Source of the DNA: Nakamurella deserti
GTDB taxonomy: Bacteria > Actinomycetota > Actinomycetes > Mycobacteriales > Nakamurellaceae
NCBI RefSeq assembly: GCF_003260015.1
Contig: NZ_QCXS01000002.1
Location: 2,874,816-2,938,815 of the forward strand
Direction of reading: 5' to 3'
DNA: 64,000 nucleotides
The position numbers and the translations under genes are program-made. Below the pieces are notes generated by a model. The model was not told where the DNA came from and did not search any database. It was given only the letters and a program-made list of their open reading frames with translations. Shown here in pieces: positions 17,718-26,248 of the stretch; positions within the stretch are counted from its first letter, which is position 1; each line of letters opens with the position of its first letter.

Positions 17718-19271
17718 GTGATCCCATCCCGGGCGGACGTCGCGGCCCCGGCCGCGACGCCCGCGTCATCCACAGGCTCCGCCCCGATGCTGGTGGCGAC
17801 CGATCTGGTCAAGAGCTACGGCCCGGTGACCGCGGTCAAGGGCGTCAGCTTCGAGTGCCGGCCCGGCGAGGTCCTCGCCCTCGTCGGCGAGAACGGCGCC
17901 GGCAAGAGCACTGTCGCCAAGATGCTGGCCGGCGCGGTCGCCCCGACCGCGGGGTCGCTGACGGTCGACGGGGCGCCGCTGGCGTCGGGGAGCGTACGGC
18001 TGTCGCGGCAGTCGGGTGTCCGGTGCGCCTTCCAGGAACTGGCCCTGGTACCCGAGTGGACCGTCGCGGAGAACCTCGGCCTCCCCGACGGCGCGGCCCT
18101 GCGCCGGTTCTCCCAGCGGCTCTCCGTGGACGCCGCGGCCGCCCTGCTGGCGGAGCTGGACCTGCCGCACATCGACCCGCGCGCCACGGTGGCGACCCTG
18201 TCGCTGGCCGACCGGCAGCTGGTCGAGATCGCCAGGGCCCTCGCCGGCCGGCCGCGGCTGCTGATCCTCGACGAGGCGTCGTCGGCCCTCACCCCTCCGG
18301 GGGTCGCGTGGCTGTTCGCCCGCATCCGCGACCTCACGGCGCGCGGCGGCAGCGTCATCTACGTCTCGCACCGGCTCGGCGAGATCGCCGAGATCGCCGA
18401 CCGTGGCACCGTTCTCCGTGACGGCCTGGTGGCCGGTGAATTCGTCCGGGGCGGCTGGACCGAGGACGAGCTCATCTCGATGATGGCCGGTCGGGAGGCG
18501 GAGCGCTTCTTCCCGGCACCACCGGCGCGCACGTCCGACGCCGTCGTACTGTCGGTCGAGGGACTGCGGGCCGACGGTCTGCAGGGTCTCACGCTCTCGC
18601 TCGGCGCCGGGGAGATCCTCGGCGTCGGCGGGCTCCAGGGACACGGCCAGGCCGAGCTGCTGCGGGCCCTGTTCGGTGCGGTACCCGCCACCGCCGACCG
18701 CTGGACGGTCGGCGGGGTCACGATCCGCCGGACGACCCCGATGCGTTCGGTCCGCCTCGGCCTCGGCTACGTCCCGGAGGACCGCAGGCGGGAGGGCCTC
18801 GCCCTGGAGATGAGCGTCGGAGAGAACCTCCTCGCCCCGTGGTTGCGCTGGTGGCAGCTGGGTGGCCGTCCCCGGGAGGCACGCGAAGGCCGGTGGATCA
18901 GCGGTGTGCTGTCCGCGCTCGCCGTCCGCACCCGTGGCCCGCTGGAGCGCTCCGGGGCGCTGTCGGGCGGCAACCAGCAGAAGCTCGTGTTCGGCCGGTG
19001 GCTCGACCGCAGCCGCACCGTCATCCTGCTGCACGACCCCACCCGGGGCATCGACGTCCGGGCGAAGCAGGAGCTGTACAACGCCATCGTCGCCCTCGCC
19101 GGCCAGGGGGTCGGCGTGCTGTGGTTCTCGACCGAAGTGGAGGAGCTCGTGCACGTGTGTCACCGCGTCGTGGTGCTGTACCAGGGCGCCGTCGCCGACG
19201 AGCTCACCGGGGACCGGCTCACCGCCGACGCCGTCATCGGCGCCGCGGTCGGCGCGAAGGTCGCCCGGTGA
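17718..19271 (+). CDS. Sugar ABC transporter, double ATP-binding protein (RbsA/MglA type)
   Basis: A 517-residue protein with two ABC domains. The first has Walker A GENGAGKST, signature LSLADRQ and Walker B LLILDEASSAL. The second has a degenerate Walker A (VGGLQGHGQAE), signature LSGGNQQ and ILLHDPTRGID. A hydrolytically weak second site is normal for this family. An extra 25-residue Ala/Pro-rich N-terminus precedes the first domain, so a later start is possible. It energises the permeases that follow; its stop overlaps the GTG of the first. Confidence 0.93.
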   Translation: MIPSRADVAAPAATPASSTGSAPMLVATDLVKSYGPVTAVKGVSFECRPGEVLALVGENGAGKSTVAKMLAGAVAPTAGSLTVDGAPLASGSVRLSRQSGVRCAFQELALVPEWTVAENLGLPDGAALRRFSQRLSVDAAAALLAELDLPHIDPRATVATLSLADRQLVEIARALAGRPRLLILDEASSALTPPGVAWLFARIRDLTARGGSVIYVSHRLGEIAEIADRGTVLRDGLVAGEFVRGGWTEDELISMMAGREAERFFPAPPARTSDAVVLSVEGLRADGLQGLTLSLGAGEILGVGGLQGHGQAELLRALFGAVPATADRWTVGGVTIRRTTPMRSVRLGLGYVPEDRRREGLALEMSVGENLLAPWLRWWQLGGRPREAREGRWISGVLSALAVRTRGPLERSGALSGGNQQKLVFGRWLDRSRTVILLHDPTRGIDVRAKQELYNAIVALAGQGVGVLWFSTEVEELVHVCHRVVVLYQGAVADELTGDRLTADAVIGAAVGAKVAR

Positions 19272-20266
19272 GCACCCTGGTCACCCCGCGGCGGCTGCTC
19301 GACCGCAGCGGCGTCGTGCGACTGCGCCGGGAGGGTGCGATCCCGCCCATCGGGGCGTTCCTGCTGTTCCTGCTGGTCTACGTGATCATCAATCCGAGCC
19401 TGCTGACCCGGTTCCAGCTGCAGACCGCGGTCAACCTGGTCGTGCCGCTGGCGCTGGTCGCACTGGGTCAACTGATCATCGTGCTGGTCGGCGGGATCGA
19501 CATCTCCATCGGCGCCACGATGAGCCTGGCCAACGTGGTCTTCGCGTCGCAGACCGAATCGCTGCCGACGGCGGTGGCGATGGTGCTGGCGCTGCTCGTG
19601 GGGCTGGCCTGCGGGGTGTTCAACGGGCTTCTCGTCGCCTACGGCGGGCTGCCGGCCATCGCGGTCACCCTGGCGAGCGCGTTCATCTTCGGCTCGCTCG
19701 CACGGGAGGTGCTGGACCGGCCCGGTGGCGACATCTCCAAGGAGTTCTACCTGGCCACCTCCGGCGAATTCGTGCCGTTCGTGCCGATCGCGCTGGTCTG
19801 GCTGGCCGTCGTCGCGGTCCTGCTGTGGCTGCTGCTGCAGCGCACCGCCCTCGGGCGTCACATCTACGGGGTCGGGTCGAGCATGGACAGCGTCCGGGCC
19901 GCCGGTCTCGACGACCGGCGCACCACGTTGATCGCCTTCGGGCTGGCCGGGCTCGTGACCGCGATGGGCGCCATCCTGCTGGCCGGATCCACCCTCACCG
20001 GTGATCCCCGCAGCGGCGACTCGTACCTGCTGAGCTCGATCGCCGCGGTGGCGCTCGCCGGCGCGGCCTTCACCGGCGGTCGCGGCAGCATCATCGGGAC
20101 CATCCTCGCCGCCTGCACCCTCGGGTTGATCGGCAACCTGCTCTTCTTCGCCGGCGTCAACTCCTACTGGCAGTACGTCATCAGCGCGCTCATCATCGTG
20201 GCCGTCGTCGGCGTTCCCGTGGTGTGGCGGATGCTGTCGTTCCGGATGAAGGGCGGCCGGTCGTGA
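19268..20266 (+). CDS. Sugar ABC transporter permease (RbsC type), first
   Basis: A 332-residue integral membrane protein with 8-10 hydrophobic segments. It carries the family features GGIDISIGATMSLANVV and the late AAVALAGAAFTGGRGS motif. The GTG start overlaps the ATPase stop (GTGA), and its own stop overlaps the start of the second permease in the same way, so translation is tightly coupled. It forms half of the heterodimeric sugar channel. Confidence 0.92.
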   Translation: MSTLVTPRRLLDRSGVVRLRREGAIPPIGAFLLFLLVYVIINPSLLTRFQLQTAVNLVVPLALVALGQLIIVLVGGIDISIGATMSLANVVFASQTESLPTAVAMVLALLVGLACGVFNGLLVAYGGLPAIAVTLASAFIFGSLAREVLDRPGGDISKEFYLATSGEFVPFVPIALVWLAVVAVLLWLLLQRTALGRHIYGVGSSMDSVRAAGLDDRRTTLIAFGLAGLVTAMGAILLAGSTLTGDPRSGDSYLLSSIAAVALAGAAFTGGRGSIIGTILAACTLGLIGNLLFFAGVNSYWQYVISALIIVAVVGVPVVWRMLSFRMKGGRS

Positions 20267-21255
20267 CCGCCGTGACCACTGCTGTCGACGCCGCGCCGGA
20301 GACCTCCAGCGGCCGCTCGGTGCTCGCCCGGGTACCGCGCCCGGTGTGGCCGCTGCTCGCCTTCGTGGTGCTGTTCGCCGTGGGCGGCCTGATCCGGCCC
20401 AACCTGGTGTCGGTGGACTCCCTGATCGGCACGGCGACCTTCGCGCTCATCCTGTCGATCGCCTCCTTCGGACAGACCGTCGCGGTGATCCAGGCCGGCA
20501 TCGACCTGTCGGTGCCCAACACCATCGGGTTCGCGGCCCTGTCGTTCCTGGCCTGGGTGGGACCGCTCGGCCCGGTCGGCGCCTTCGTGGCCGCACTGCT
20601 GTCCGGCGCGCTCATCGGGCTGGTCAACGGCGTGGTCATCGCCAAGCTCGGGCTGACCCCCATCGTCACCACGATCGCCATGAACGGGCTGCTGTTCGGC
20701 GCCATCCTGTTGGCGTTCAACTTCTCCGAACTCACCGTGGTGCCCGACTTCGTCATCGGCCTGACATCGGCGAAGGTGGAGATCCTCGGTGTCCAGATGG
20801 CCGCGGTCCTGCCGCTGGGGCTGGCCCTGATGCTCGTGCTGCAGCTCGTGCTGTCGTTCTCGGGCTGGGGTCGCTCGCTCTTCGTGGTCGGATCGGCCGC
20901 CGAGACGGCCCGGCTCGCCGGGTTGAACGTGGACCGCATCCGCATCTCCGGCTACCTGCTCTCGGGCGTCCTCGCCGCCTTCGCGGGGATCGTCATCGTC
21001 GGCTACTACCAGCAGGCGTCGGCCACCATGGGCGCCAACTACCTGCTCTCGTCGGTGGCCGCGGTGGTCGTCGGCGGCGCCTCGATCTTCGGTGGCCGCG
21101 GGTCCGTGGTGGGCACCGTCGGAGGTGCCCTGGTGCTGGGCCAGGTCTCCACGCTGGTGACCGTGCTCAACCTCGGCGCCAACATCCAGCAGCTCATCTA
21201 CGGGGTGATCATCCTCGTGGTCATCTCGCTGTACGGGCGCCGCAGCACCGCATGA
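20263..21255 (+). CDS. Sugar ABC transporter permease (RbsC type), second
   Basis: A 330-residue membrane protein homologous to the preceding one, with QAGIDLSVPNTIGF replacing the usual GGIDLSVG segment and VAAVVVGGASIFGGRGS near the C-terminus. The start is the GTG at 20263 (GTGA overlap). Two different permeases imply a heterodimeric channel. The importer has no isomerase or kinase gene of its own downstream; catabolism is left to the divergent operon. Confidence 0.92.
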   Translation: MTAVTTAVDAAPETSSGRSVLARVPRPVWPLLAFVVLFAVGGLIRPNLVSVDSLIGTATFALILSIASFGQTVAVIQAGIDLSVPNTIGFAALSFLAWVGPLGPVGAFVAALLSGALIGLVNGVVIAKLGLTPIVTTIAMNGLLFGAILLAFNFSELTVVPDFVIGLTSAKVEILGVQMAAVLPLGLALMLVLQLVLSFSGWGRSLFVVGSAAETARLAGLNVDRIRISGYLLSGVLAAFAGIVIVGYYQQASATMGANYLLSSVAAVVVGGASIFGGRGSVVGTVGGALVLGQVSTLVTVLNLGANIQQLIYGVIILVVISLYGRRSTA

Positions 21256-21341
21256 CCGGGGCGGTGGCGCGTCGCGGACCCCGCCGAGGTGACCGGCCCG
21301 CGATTCGCCACCCGTCGCCGGGCGGCCGTAACCTGGGGCCG

Positions 21342-22295
21342 ATGTCCACCGAGCAGCCGTCCCCCGTCGGCACCGACGACCGCGCCGACGCCACCGGTCC
21401 CCTCGACACCGTCGACACCGTCGCGGTCACGGACCGGCCGGATCCAGCCGACGGGGCCGGAACGGCGGACGGGGCCGGAACGGCGGATCAGGGGGATGCG
21501 GTGGACGACGGGGATGCGGCCGCCGCCGTCCTGGACCCGCAGCCGATCCCGTTCGACGACGACGAGGACGTCCCGGCCGGCGACACCCGCCTGCCGCACC
21601 TGACGGTCCCCGACGACGGCCTGCCGCTGCACTTCCGCCGCGTCGTCAGCTTCCACCCGCGGGGCGGCCGACTGAACCCGGTGCAGCGCAAGGCGTGGGA
21701 CACCTACGCCGACCGCTGGAACGTCGACCCCACCCAGGGCCTGCCCGACCTGAAGTCGCTGTACGGCCGCAGCGCCCCGCTGGTCGTCGAGATCGGCTCC
21801 GGGATGGGCGAGGCGACCGCGGGGATGGCGGCCAACCGGCCCGAGGTGAACATCCTGGCCATCGAGGTCTACAAGCCCGGGGTGGCCCAGACGTTCCATC
21901 ACCTCGGCAAGGCCGGCGCCGACAACGTCCGGCTGATGCGCGGCGACGCCATCGAGGTGCTCGAGGCGCTGATCCCGCCGGGCTCGGTCTCCGAGGTCTG
22001 GTTGTTCTTCCCGGATCCGTGGCCCAAGGCGCGGCACCTCAAGCGCCGCCTGGTCAACCCGGCGTTCGCCACGTTGGTGGCGTCCCGGTTGAAGAAGGGC
22101 GGCATCCTGCGGATGGGCACCGACTGGGAGCCCTACGCCGAGCAGATGCTGGCCGTCTGCACGAACGAGCCGAAGCTGAAGAACCGGCACGCCGGCTGGG
22201 CGCCGCGCCCGGACTTCCGCCCCCGCACGCGGTTCGAGCGCCGTGGGCTCACCGCGGGTAGGGAGATCTTCGACCTGGAGTTCGTCCGGCGTTGA
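21342..22295 (+). CDS. trmB: tRNA (guanine-46-N7)-methyltransferase with acidic N-terminal extension
   Basis: The enzyme methylates N7 of G46 in tRNA using S-adenosylmethionine. Conserved motifs seen: VEIGSGMGEATAGMA (SAM site), LAIEVYKPGV, LFFPDPWPKARHLKRRLV and MGTDWEPYAE. At 317 residues it is longer than the usual 200-240 because of an extension of about 90 residues rich in Asp, Ala, Gly and Thr before the core. That extension contains an exact 18-base DNA duplication (21451-21468 and 21469-21486), giving GAGTAD twice. It is unrelated to the sugar operon upstream. Confidence 0.92.
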   Translation: MSTEQPSPVGTDDRADATGPLDTVDTVAVTDRPDPADGAGTADGAGTADQGDAVDDGDAAAAVLDPQPIPFDDDEDVPAGDTRLPHLTVPDDGLPLHFRRVVSFHPRGGRLNPVQRKAWDTYADRWNVDPTQGLPDLKSLYGRSAPLVVEIGSGMGEATAGMAANRPEVNILAIEVYKPGVAQTFHHLGKAGADNVRLMRGDAIEVLEALIPPGSVSEVWLFFPDPWPKARHLKRRLVNPAFATLVASRLKKGGILRMGTDWEPYAEQMLAVCTNEPKLKNRHAGWAPRPDFRPRTRFERRGLTAGREIFDLEFVRR

Positions 22296-22350
22296 GCTCC
22301 CGGGCCGGCGTCGACCGGCGACCCCGCCCCACCGAGAGGTTGGTACGCGC

Positions 22351-23199
22351 ATGACCGTCGTCGTCACCGGTGCGACCGGACAGCTGGGCGGGCGCGTCGT
22401 GCGCCTGCTCGACACCGCCGGGGTCCGCCAACGCCTGGTGGTCCGCGATCCCGCCCGGGCACCCGACGTCGCCCACGTCGAGCTGTCCACGATCGGCTCC
22501 TACACCGACGCCGACGGGCTGGCCCGCGCCCTGGCCGACGCCGGACCGGTGCTGATGGTGTCGGCGGCGGAGTCGGCGGACCGGCTCGACCAGCACCGCT
22601 CGTTCGTCGACGCGGCGGCCGCCGCGGGGGTGCCGCACCTGGTCTACACCAGCTACTACGGTGCCTCCCCGGACGCGACGTTCGCCCACGGCCGGCTGCA
22701 CGCCGCCACCGAGGACCACATCCGGGCCAGCGGTGTGCCGTTCACCTTCCTGCGGGACAACCTGTACCTGGACTTCCTGCCGGACCTGGCCGGCACCGAC
22801 GGGGTCATCCGCGGTCCGGGCGGCAGCGGTGCGGTGTCGGCGGTGGCCCGCGACGACGTGGCCGAGGTGGCGGCGGTCGTCCTGCAGCACCCCGCCGACC
22901 ACGCCGGCCGCACCTACGACCTGACCGGCCCGGAAGAGCTCACGCTGGCCGGCATCGCCGACAAGCTCACCGCGCTGACCGGTCGGGACGTCCGGTACGA
23001 GGAGGAGACCCTCGACGAGGCCTTCGCCTCACGCGCCTCCTACGGCGCGCCCGACTGGCTGGTCGACGCCTGGGTCTCCACCTACACCGCCATCGCCGCC
23101 GGCGAGATGGCCGGCGTCAGCGACGCCGTCCCCACCCTCATCGGACACCCCGCCACCTCACTGGCCGACCTGATCGCCCGGCAGCGGCACGAGGGCTGA
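22351..23199 (+). CDS. NmrA/YtfG-like NAD(P)H-binding oxidoreductase
   Basis: A 282-residue atypical short-chain reductase. The nucleotide-binding loop TGATGQLGG is at the very N-terminus, and the YxxxK pair of classical SDRs is absent. The sequence HLVYTSYYGASPDATFAHGRLHAATE and TFLRDNLYLD resembles the QOR2/YtfG quinone oxidoreductase and NmrA group. Enzymes of this group reduce quinones or sense the redox state of NADP. ATG 22351 follows a GAGAGG region. It is a single gene between trmB and the arsenic island. Confidence 0.8.
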   Translation: MTVVVTGATGQLGGRVVRLLDTAGVRQRLVVRDPARAPDVAHVELSTIGSYTDADGLARALADAGPVLMVSAAESADRLDQHRSFVDAAAAAGVPHLVYTSYYGASPDATFAHGRLHAATEDHIRASGVPFTFLRDNLYLDFLPDLAGTDGVIRGPGGSGAVSAVARDDVAEVAAVVLQHPADHAGRTYDLTGPEELTLAGIADKLTALTGRDVRYEEETLDEAFASRASYGAPDWLVDAWVSTYTAIAAGEMAGVSDAVPTLIGHPATSLADLIARQRHEG

Positions 23200-23234
23200 C
23201 CCCGGAGCCCCTGTGGCGGCGTCGCGCGGGCACG

Positions 23235-23594
23235 TCAGCCGGCGGCCCGCACCCCACCGGCCAGGACGGCGGCCACCGCCTCGAGCGCGCCGGGCACCAG
23301 GGCGAAATAGGCCCACACGCCGCGCTTGTCGCGGGTGAGCAGCCCGGCGTCGACGAGCACGCGGAGATGGTGCGAGACGGTGGGCTGCGACAATCCGAGC
23401 GGCTCGGTGAGGTCGCAGACGCACGCCTCACCGCCGTCGTGGGCGGCCACCATCGACAGCAGCCGCAGCCGGGCCGGGTCGGCGATCGCCTTCAGCGTGC
23501 GAGCCAGCTCCGTCGCCGCCGCGGCGGAGAGCGGCTCGCGCGTCAGGGGCGCACAGCAGGCCACTCCCGCGGAAGGCGCATCGGACGTCGTCAC
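23235..23594 (-). CDS. arsR: ArsR/SmtB-family arsenic-responsive repressor
   Basis: A 119-residue winged-helix repressor. The DNA-recognition helix is LGLSQPTVSHHLRVL. The arsenite-sensing CxC pair is in EACVCDLTEP at the start of the DNA-binding helix region, and an extra CC lies near the N-terminus (VACCAP). The GTG at 23594 gives MTTSDAP; longer starts would run through the operator region. It is transcribed divergently from arsM-acr3-arsC, and the intergenic region holds two repeated 19-bp boxes, consistent with repression that is relieved by As(III). Confidence 0.93.
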   Translation of the reverse strand: MTTSDAPSAGVACCAPLTREPLSAAAATELARTLKAIADPARLRLLSMVAAHDGGEACVCDLTEPLGLSQPTVSHHLRVLVDAGLLTRDKRGVWAYFALVPGALEAVAAVLAGGVRAAG

Positions 23595-23612
23595 CGCCCC
23601 AGTATGCGTGAG

Positions 23613-23669
23613 ACATTGACAATCGTCTATGTCTGCGGTGATGCTGGAAGACATCGACATCCGTCTATG
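23613..23669. promoter_or_regulatory. Two tandem ArsR operator-like boxes
   Basis: ACATTGACAATCGTCTATG (23613-23631) and ACATCGACATCCGTCTATG (23651-23669) match at 16 of 19 positions and start 38 bases apart. Each contains the imperfect dyad ATyGAC...GTCtAT expected of ArsR/SmtB sites. They fill most of the 86-base gap between the divergent arsR and arsM genes. The second box ends only 11 bases before the arsM start. Confidence 0.75.
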
Positions 23670-23680
23670 GGAGGTGTGCC

Positions 23681-24511
23681 TTGTCCGACGCCGATCTGCT
23701 GCGCGACCAGGTCCGCAACCGCTACGCCGCGGCCGCGACCGCGGTGAGCTCCGGTTCCGGGTGCTGCGGTCCGACCGACGCGCTGACCGCGCTCGGTGAT
23801 CCCGGCGACCCGGGCACCGCCGACGACGCCGAGATCTTCGGCGCCGCGCTGTACCGCGCGGCCGACACCGCCGACCTTCCCGCGGAAGCGGTGCTGGCCA
23901 GCCTCGGCTGCGGCAATCCGCTGGCCGTCGCCGACCTGCAGGAGGGCGAGCGGGTGCTGGATCTCGGGTCCGGGGGCGGCATCGACGTGCTGCTGTCGGC
24001 ACGCCGGGTGGGCGCGACCGGCTTCGCCTTCGGTCTCGACATGACCGACGAGATGCTCGCACTCGCCCGGAGCAACGCGGCGAAGGCCGGTGCCACCAAC
24101 GTGGAGTTCCTGAACGGCCGGATCGAGGCCGTCCCGCTGCCCGACGACGCCGTCGACGTGGTCATCTCCAACTGCGTCATCAACCTCTCCACCGACAAGC
24201 CGGCCGTCCTCGCCGAGATGTTCCGGGTCCTGGTCCCCGGCGGCCGCATCGGGATCTCCGACGTCGTGGCCGAGGACCACCTCACCACCGCCGAGCGCGC
24301 CGAGCGCGGCTCCTACGTCGGGTGCATCGCCGGCGCCCTGTCCCGCACCGAGTACCTCGACGGCCTCGCCACCGCCGGATTCGTGGACGCCGAGGTCACC
24401 TTCACCCACGAAGCCGCGCCCGGCATGCACGCCGCCATCATCCGCGCGAGCACACCCGCGCAGTCGACCGCACTCCCCACCACCGCAGCCGAGGATCCCT
24501 CCACCGCATGA
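23681..24511 (+). CDS. arsM: Arsenite S-adenosylmethionine methyltransferase
   Basis: A 276-residue SAM-dependent enzyme that methylates As(III). The SAM motif is VLDLGSGGGIDVLLSARRVG. Conserved cysteines are visible in SLGCGNP, ISNCVINLS and YVGCIAG, the set used to bind arsenite. A GCC pair (SGCCGP) near residue 27 is also typical. The start is a TTG at 23681, with GGGAGG 4-5 bases upstream. The stop overlaps the acr3 start (ATGA). The C-terminal 20 residues are Ala/Thr/Pro-rich. Confidence 0.93.
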   Translation: MSDADLLRDQVRNRYAAAATAVSSGSGCCGPTDALTALGDPGDPGTADDAEIFGAALYRAADTADLPAEAVLASLGCGNPLAVADLQEGERVLDLGSGGGIDVLLSARRVGATGFAFGLDMTDEMLALARSNAAKAGATNVEFLNGRIEAVPLPDDAVDVVISNCVINLSTDKPAVLAEMFRVLVPGGRIGISDVVAEDHLTTAERAERGSYVGCIAGALSRTEYLDGLATAGFVDAEVTFTHEAAPGMHAAIIRASTPAQSTALPTTAAEDPSTA

Positions 24512-25644
24512 CGCACACCGCCACGACGCCCACCGCCACCGGCGAGGCGCCGGTCCTGGCCCGCCTGTCCACCCTCGACCGCTTCCTCCCGGTGTGGATC
24601 GTCGCCGCGATGGCCGCCGGACTGCTCGCCGGTCGCTTCGTCCCGGGGATCGCCGACGCCCTCGGCGCGGTCACCATCGGGTCGGTGTCGCTGCCCATCG
24701 CCGTCGGGCTGCTGGTGATGATGTACCCGGTGCTGGCGAAGGTGCGCTACGACCGGACCCGTCAGGTCGCCCGCGACCGCCGACTGCTGATCTCATCGCT
24801 GGTGATGAACTGGCTCGTCGGGCCGGCGTTGATGTTCGCCCTCGCCTGGCTGATGCTGCCCGACCTCCCCGAGTACCGGACCGGCCTGATCATCGTCGGG
24901 CTGGCGCGCTGCATCGCGATGGTGATGATCTGGAACGAGCTGGCCTGCGGCGACCGGGAGGCCGCTGCCGTCCTGGTCGCCATCAACTCGGTCTTCCAGG
25001 TGGTGGCGTTCGGGGCGTTGGGCTGGTTCTACCTGCAGGTGCTGCCCGGCTGGCTCGGCCTCGCCACCACCAGCGCCGGGTTCTCCGTCGGGGCCATCAC
25101 CGCCAGTGTGCTGATCTTCCTCGGGGTCCCCCTGCTCGCAGGGTTCCTCACCCGCACCGTGGGCGAACGCAGGCTGGGCCGCGATCGGTACGAGTCCCGG
25201 GTGCTGCCGCGGCTCGGGCCGTGGGCGCTGTACGGATTGCTGTTCACCATCGTCGTGCTGTTCGCCCTGCAGGGTGACCGCATCATCGACCGGCCGTGGG
25301 ACGTGGCCCGCATCGCGCTGCCGCTCGTCGTCTACTTCCTGGTCACCTTCGGGCTCGCGTTCGCACTGGGGCCCCTCCTCGGGATGACGTACCCGCGGAC
25401 CACCACGCTGGCGTTCACCGCCGCCGGCAACAACTTCGAGTTGGCGATCGCCGTCGCCATCGGCACCTTCGGCGTCACCTCGGGGCAGGCCCTCGCCGGC
25501 GTCGTCGGGCCACTCATCGAGGTTCCCGCCCTGGTGGCCCTGGTCCACGTCGCGCTGCGGCTGCGCCGCAGGTTCCCCACCGTCCACCCCCAGCCGGCGG
25601 CCCTGTCGGCCGCTGTCACCACCGCCGTCCCGAGGAGCAACTGA
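24508..25644 (+). CDS. acr3: ACR3-family arsenite efflux permease
   Basis: A 378-residue membrane protein with about ten transmembrane segments. It carries the ACR3 hallmark cysteine region GLARCIAMVMIWNELACGD in the fourth helix, and FTAAGNNFELAIAVAIG further on. It exports arsenite using the membrane potential. The ATG at 24508 overlaps the arsM stop, so the two are translationally coupled. It is the main detoxification output of the island. Confidence 0.95.
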   Translation: MTHTATTPTATGEAPVLARLSTLDRFLPVWIVAAMAAGLLAGRFVPGIADALGAVTIGSVSLPIAVGLLVMMYPVLAKVRYDRTRQVARDRRLLISSLVMNWLVGPALMFALAWLMLPDLPEYRTGLIIVGLARCIAMVMIWNELACGDREAAAVLVAINSVFQVVAFGALGWFYLQVLPGWLGLATTSAGFSVGAITASVLIFLGVPLLAGFLTRTVGERRLGRDRYESRVLPRLGPWALYGLLFTIVVLFALQGDRIIDRPWDVARIALPLVVYFLVTFGLAFALGPLLGMTYPRTTTLAFTAAGNNFELAIAVAIGTFGVTSGQALAGVVGPLIEVPALVALVHVALRLRRRFPTVHPQPAALSAAVTTAVPRSN

Positions 25645-25645
25645 C

Positions 25646-26056
25646 ATGTCCCCCACGCCTCACGTGCTGTTCGTGTGCGTCAAGAACGGCGGCAAGTCGC
25701 AGATGGCCGCCGGCCTGATGCGGAAGTCCGCCGGCGACACCGTGACCGTCGATTCCGCCGGAACGCGACCCGGGACCGCGGTCAACGCGCTGTCCGCCCA
25801 GGTGCTGCTGGAGGTGGGCGTCGACATCACCGACCGGACCACCCAGCAGTTGACCGACGACATGGTCGCGGCCGCGGACCGGGTCGTCGTCCTCGGCCGC
25901 GACGCGCAGGTCACCTCCGTCGGCGGCACTCCGGTGGAGGTGTGGGACACCGACGAACCGTCCGAGCGGGGCATCGAGGGCGTCGAGCGGATGCGGCTGG
26001 TCCGCGACGACATCGCCCGCCGGGTGGACGAACTCGTCGCCGAGCTGCGGCGCTGA
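25646..26056 (+). CDS. arsC: Arsenate reductase, low-molecular-weight phosphatase type (mycothiol-coupled class)
   Basis: A 136-residue LMW-PTPase-fold protein. The P-loop reads VCVKNGGKSQMA, with the catalytic Cys near residue 11 and Lys where the classical CX5R arginine would be. To my recollection the corynebacterial arsenate-mycothiol transferases also have NGGKSQM. The acid loop is VWDTDEPSERGIEGVERM. It would reduce arsenate to arsenite for Acr3 export, using mycothiol and mycoredoxin. GAGGAG lies 9 bases before the ATG, and the gene begins one base after the acr3 stop codon. Confidence 0.9.
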   Translation: MSPTPHVLFVCVKNGGKSQMAAGLMRKSAGDTVTVDSAGTRPGTAVNALSAQVLLEVGVDITDRTTQQLTDDMVAAADRVVVLGRDAQVTSVGGTPVEVWDTDEPSERGIEGVERMRLVRDDIARRVDELVAELRR

Positions 26057-26140
26057 CGCGATCGGACCCGCGCCTGTCCGGGTCGGACCGGACCGCGCCG
26101 GGTCCAGTCGGATCGGACCCGCCGCGTCGGTCCGGGCCGA

Positions 26141-26200
26141 GTCGGACCGGGCCGGACCGGGCCGGACCGGGCCGGACCGGGCCGGGCCGGACCGGACCGG
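26141..26200 (+). repeat. Tandem decamer repeat between arsC and the arsO-like gene
   Basis: The 10-base unit GCCGGACCGG is repeated about six times with small changes (exact copies at 26151, 26161 and 26171). The unit is made of GG/CC runs and could form G-rich structures. The surrounding 192-base gap also has degenerate copies upstream (26085-26140). No gene is seen here. It may separate expression of the arsO-like gene from arsC. Confidence 0.8.
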
Positions 26201-26248
26201 CCGACGCTCCGGCAGGATCGACGGCGTGACGACCCTGCCGCGCCGCCC

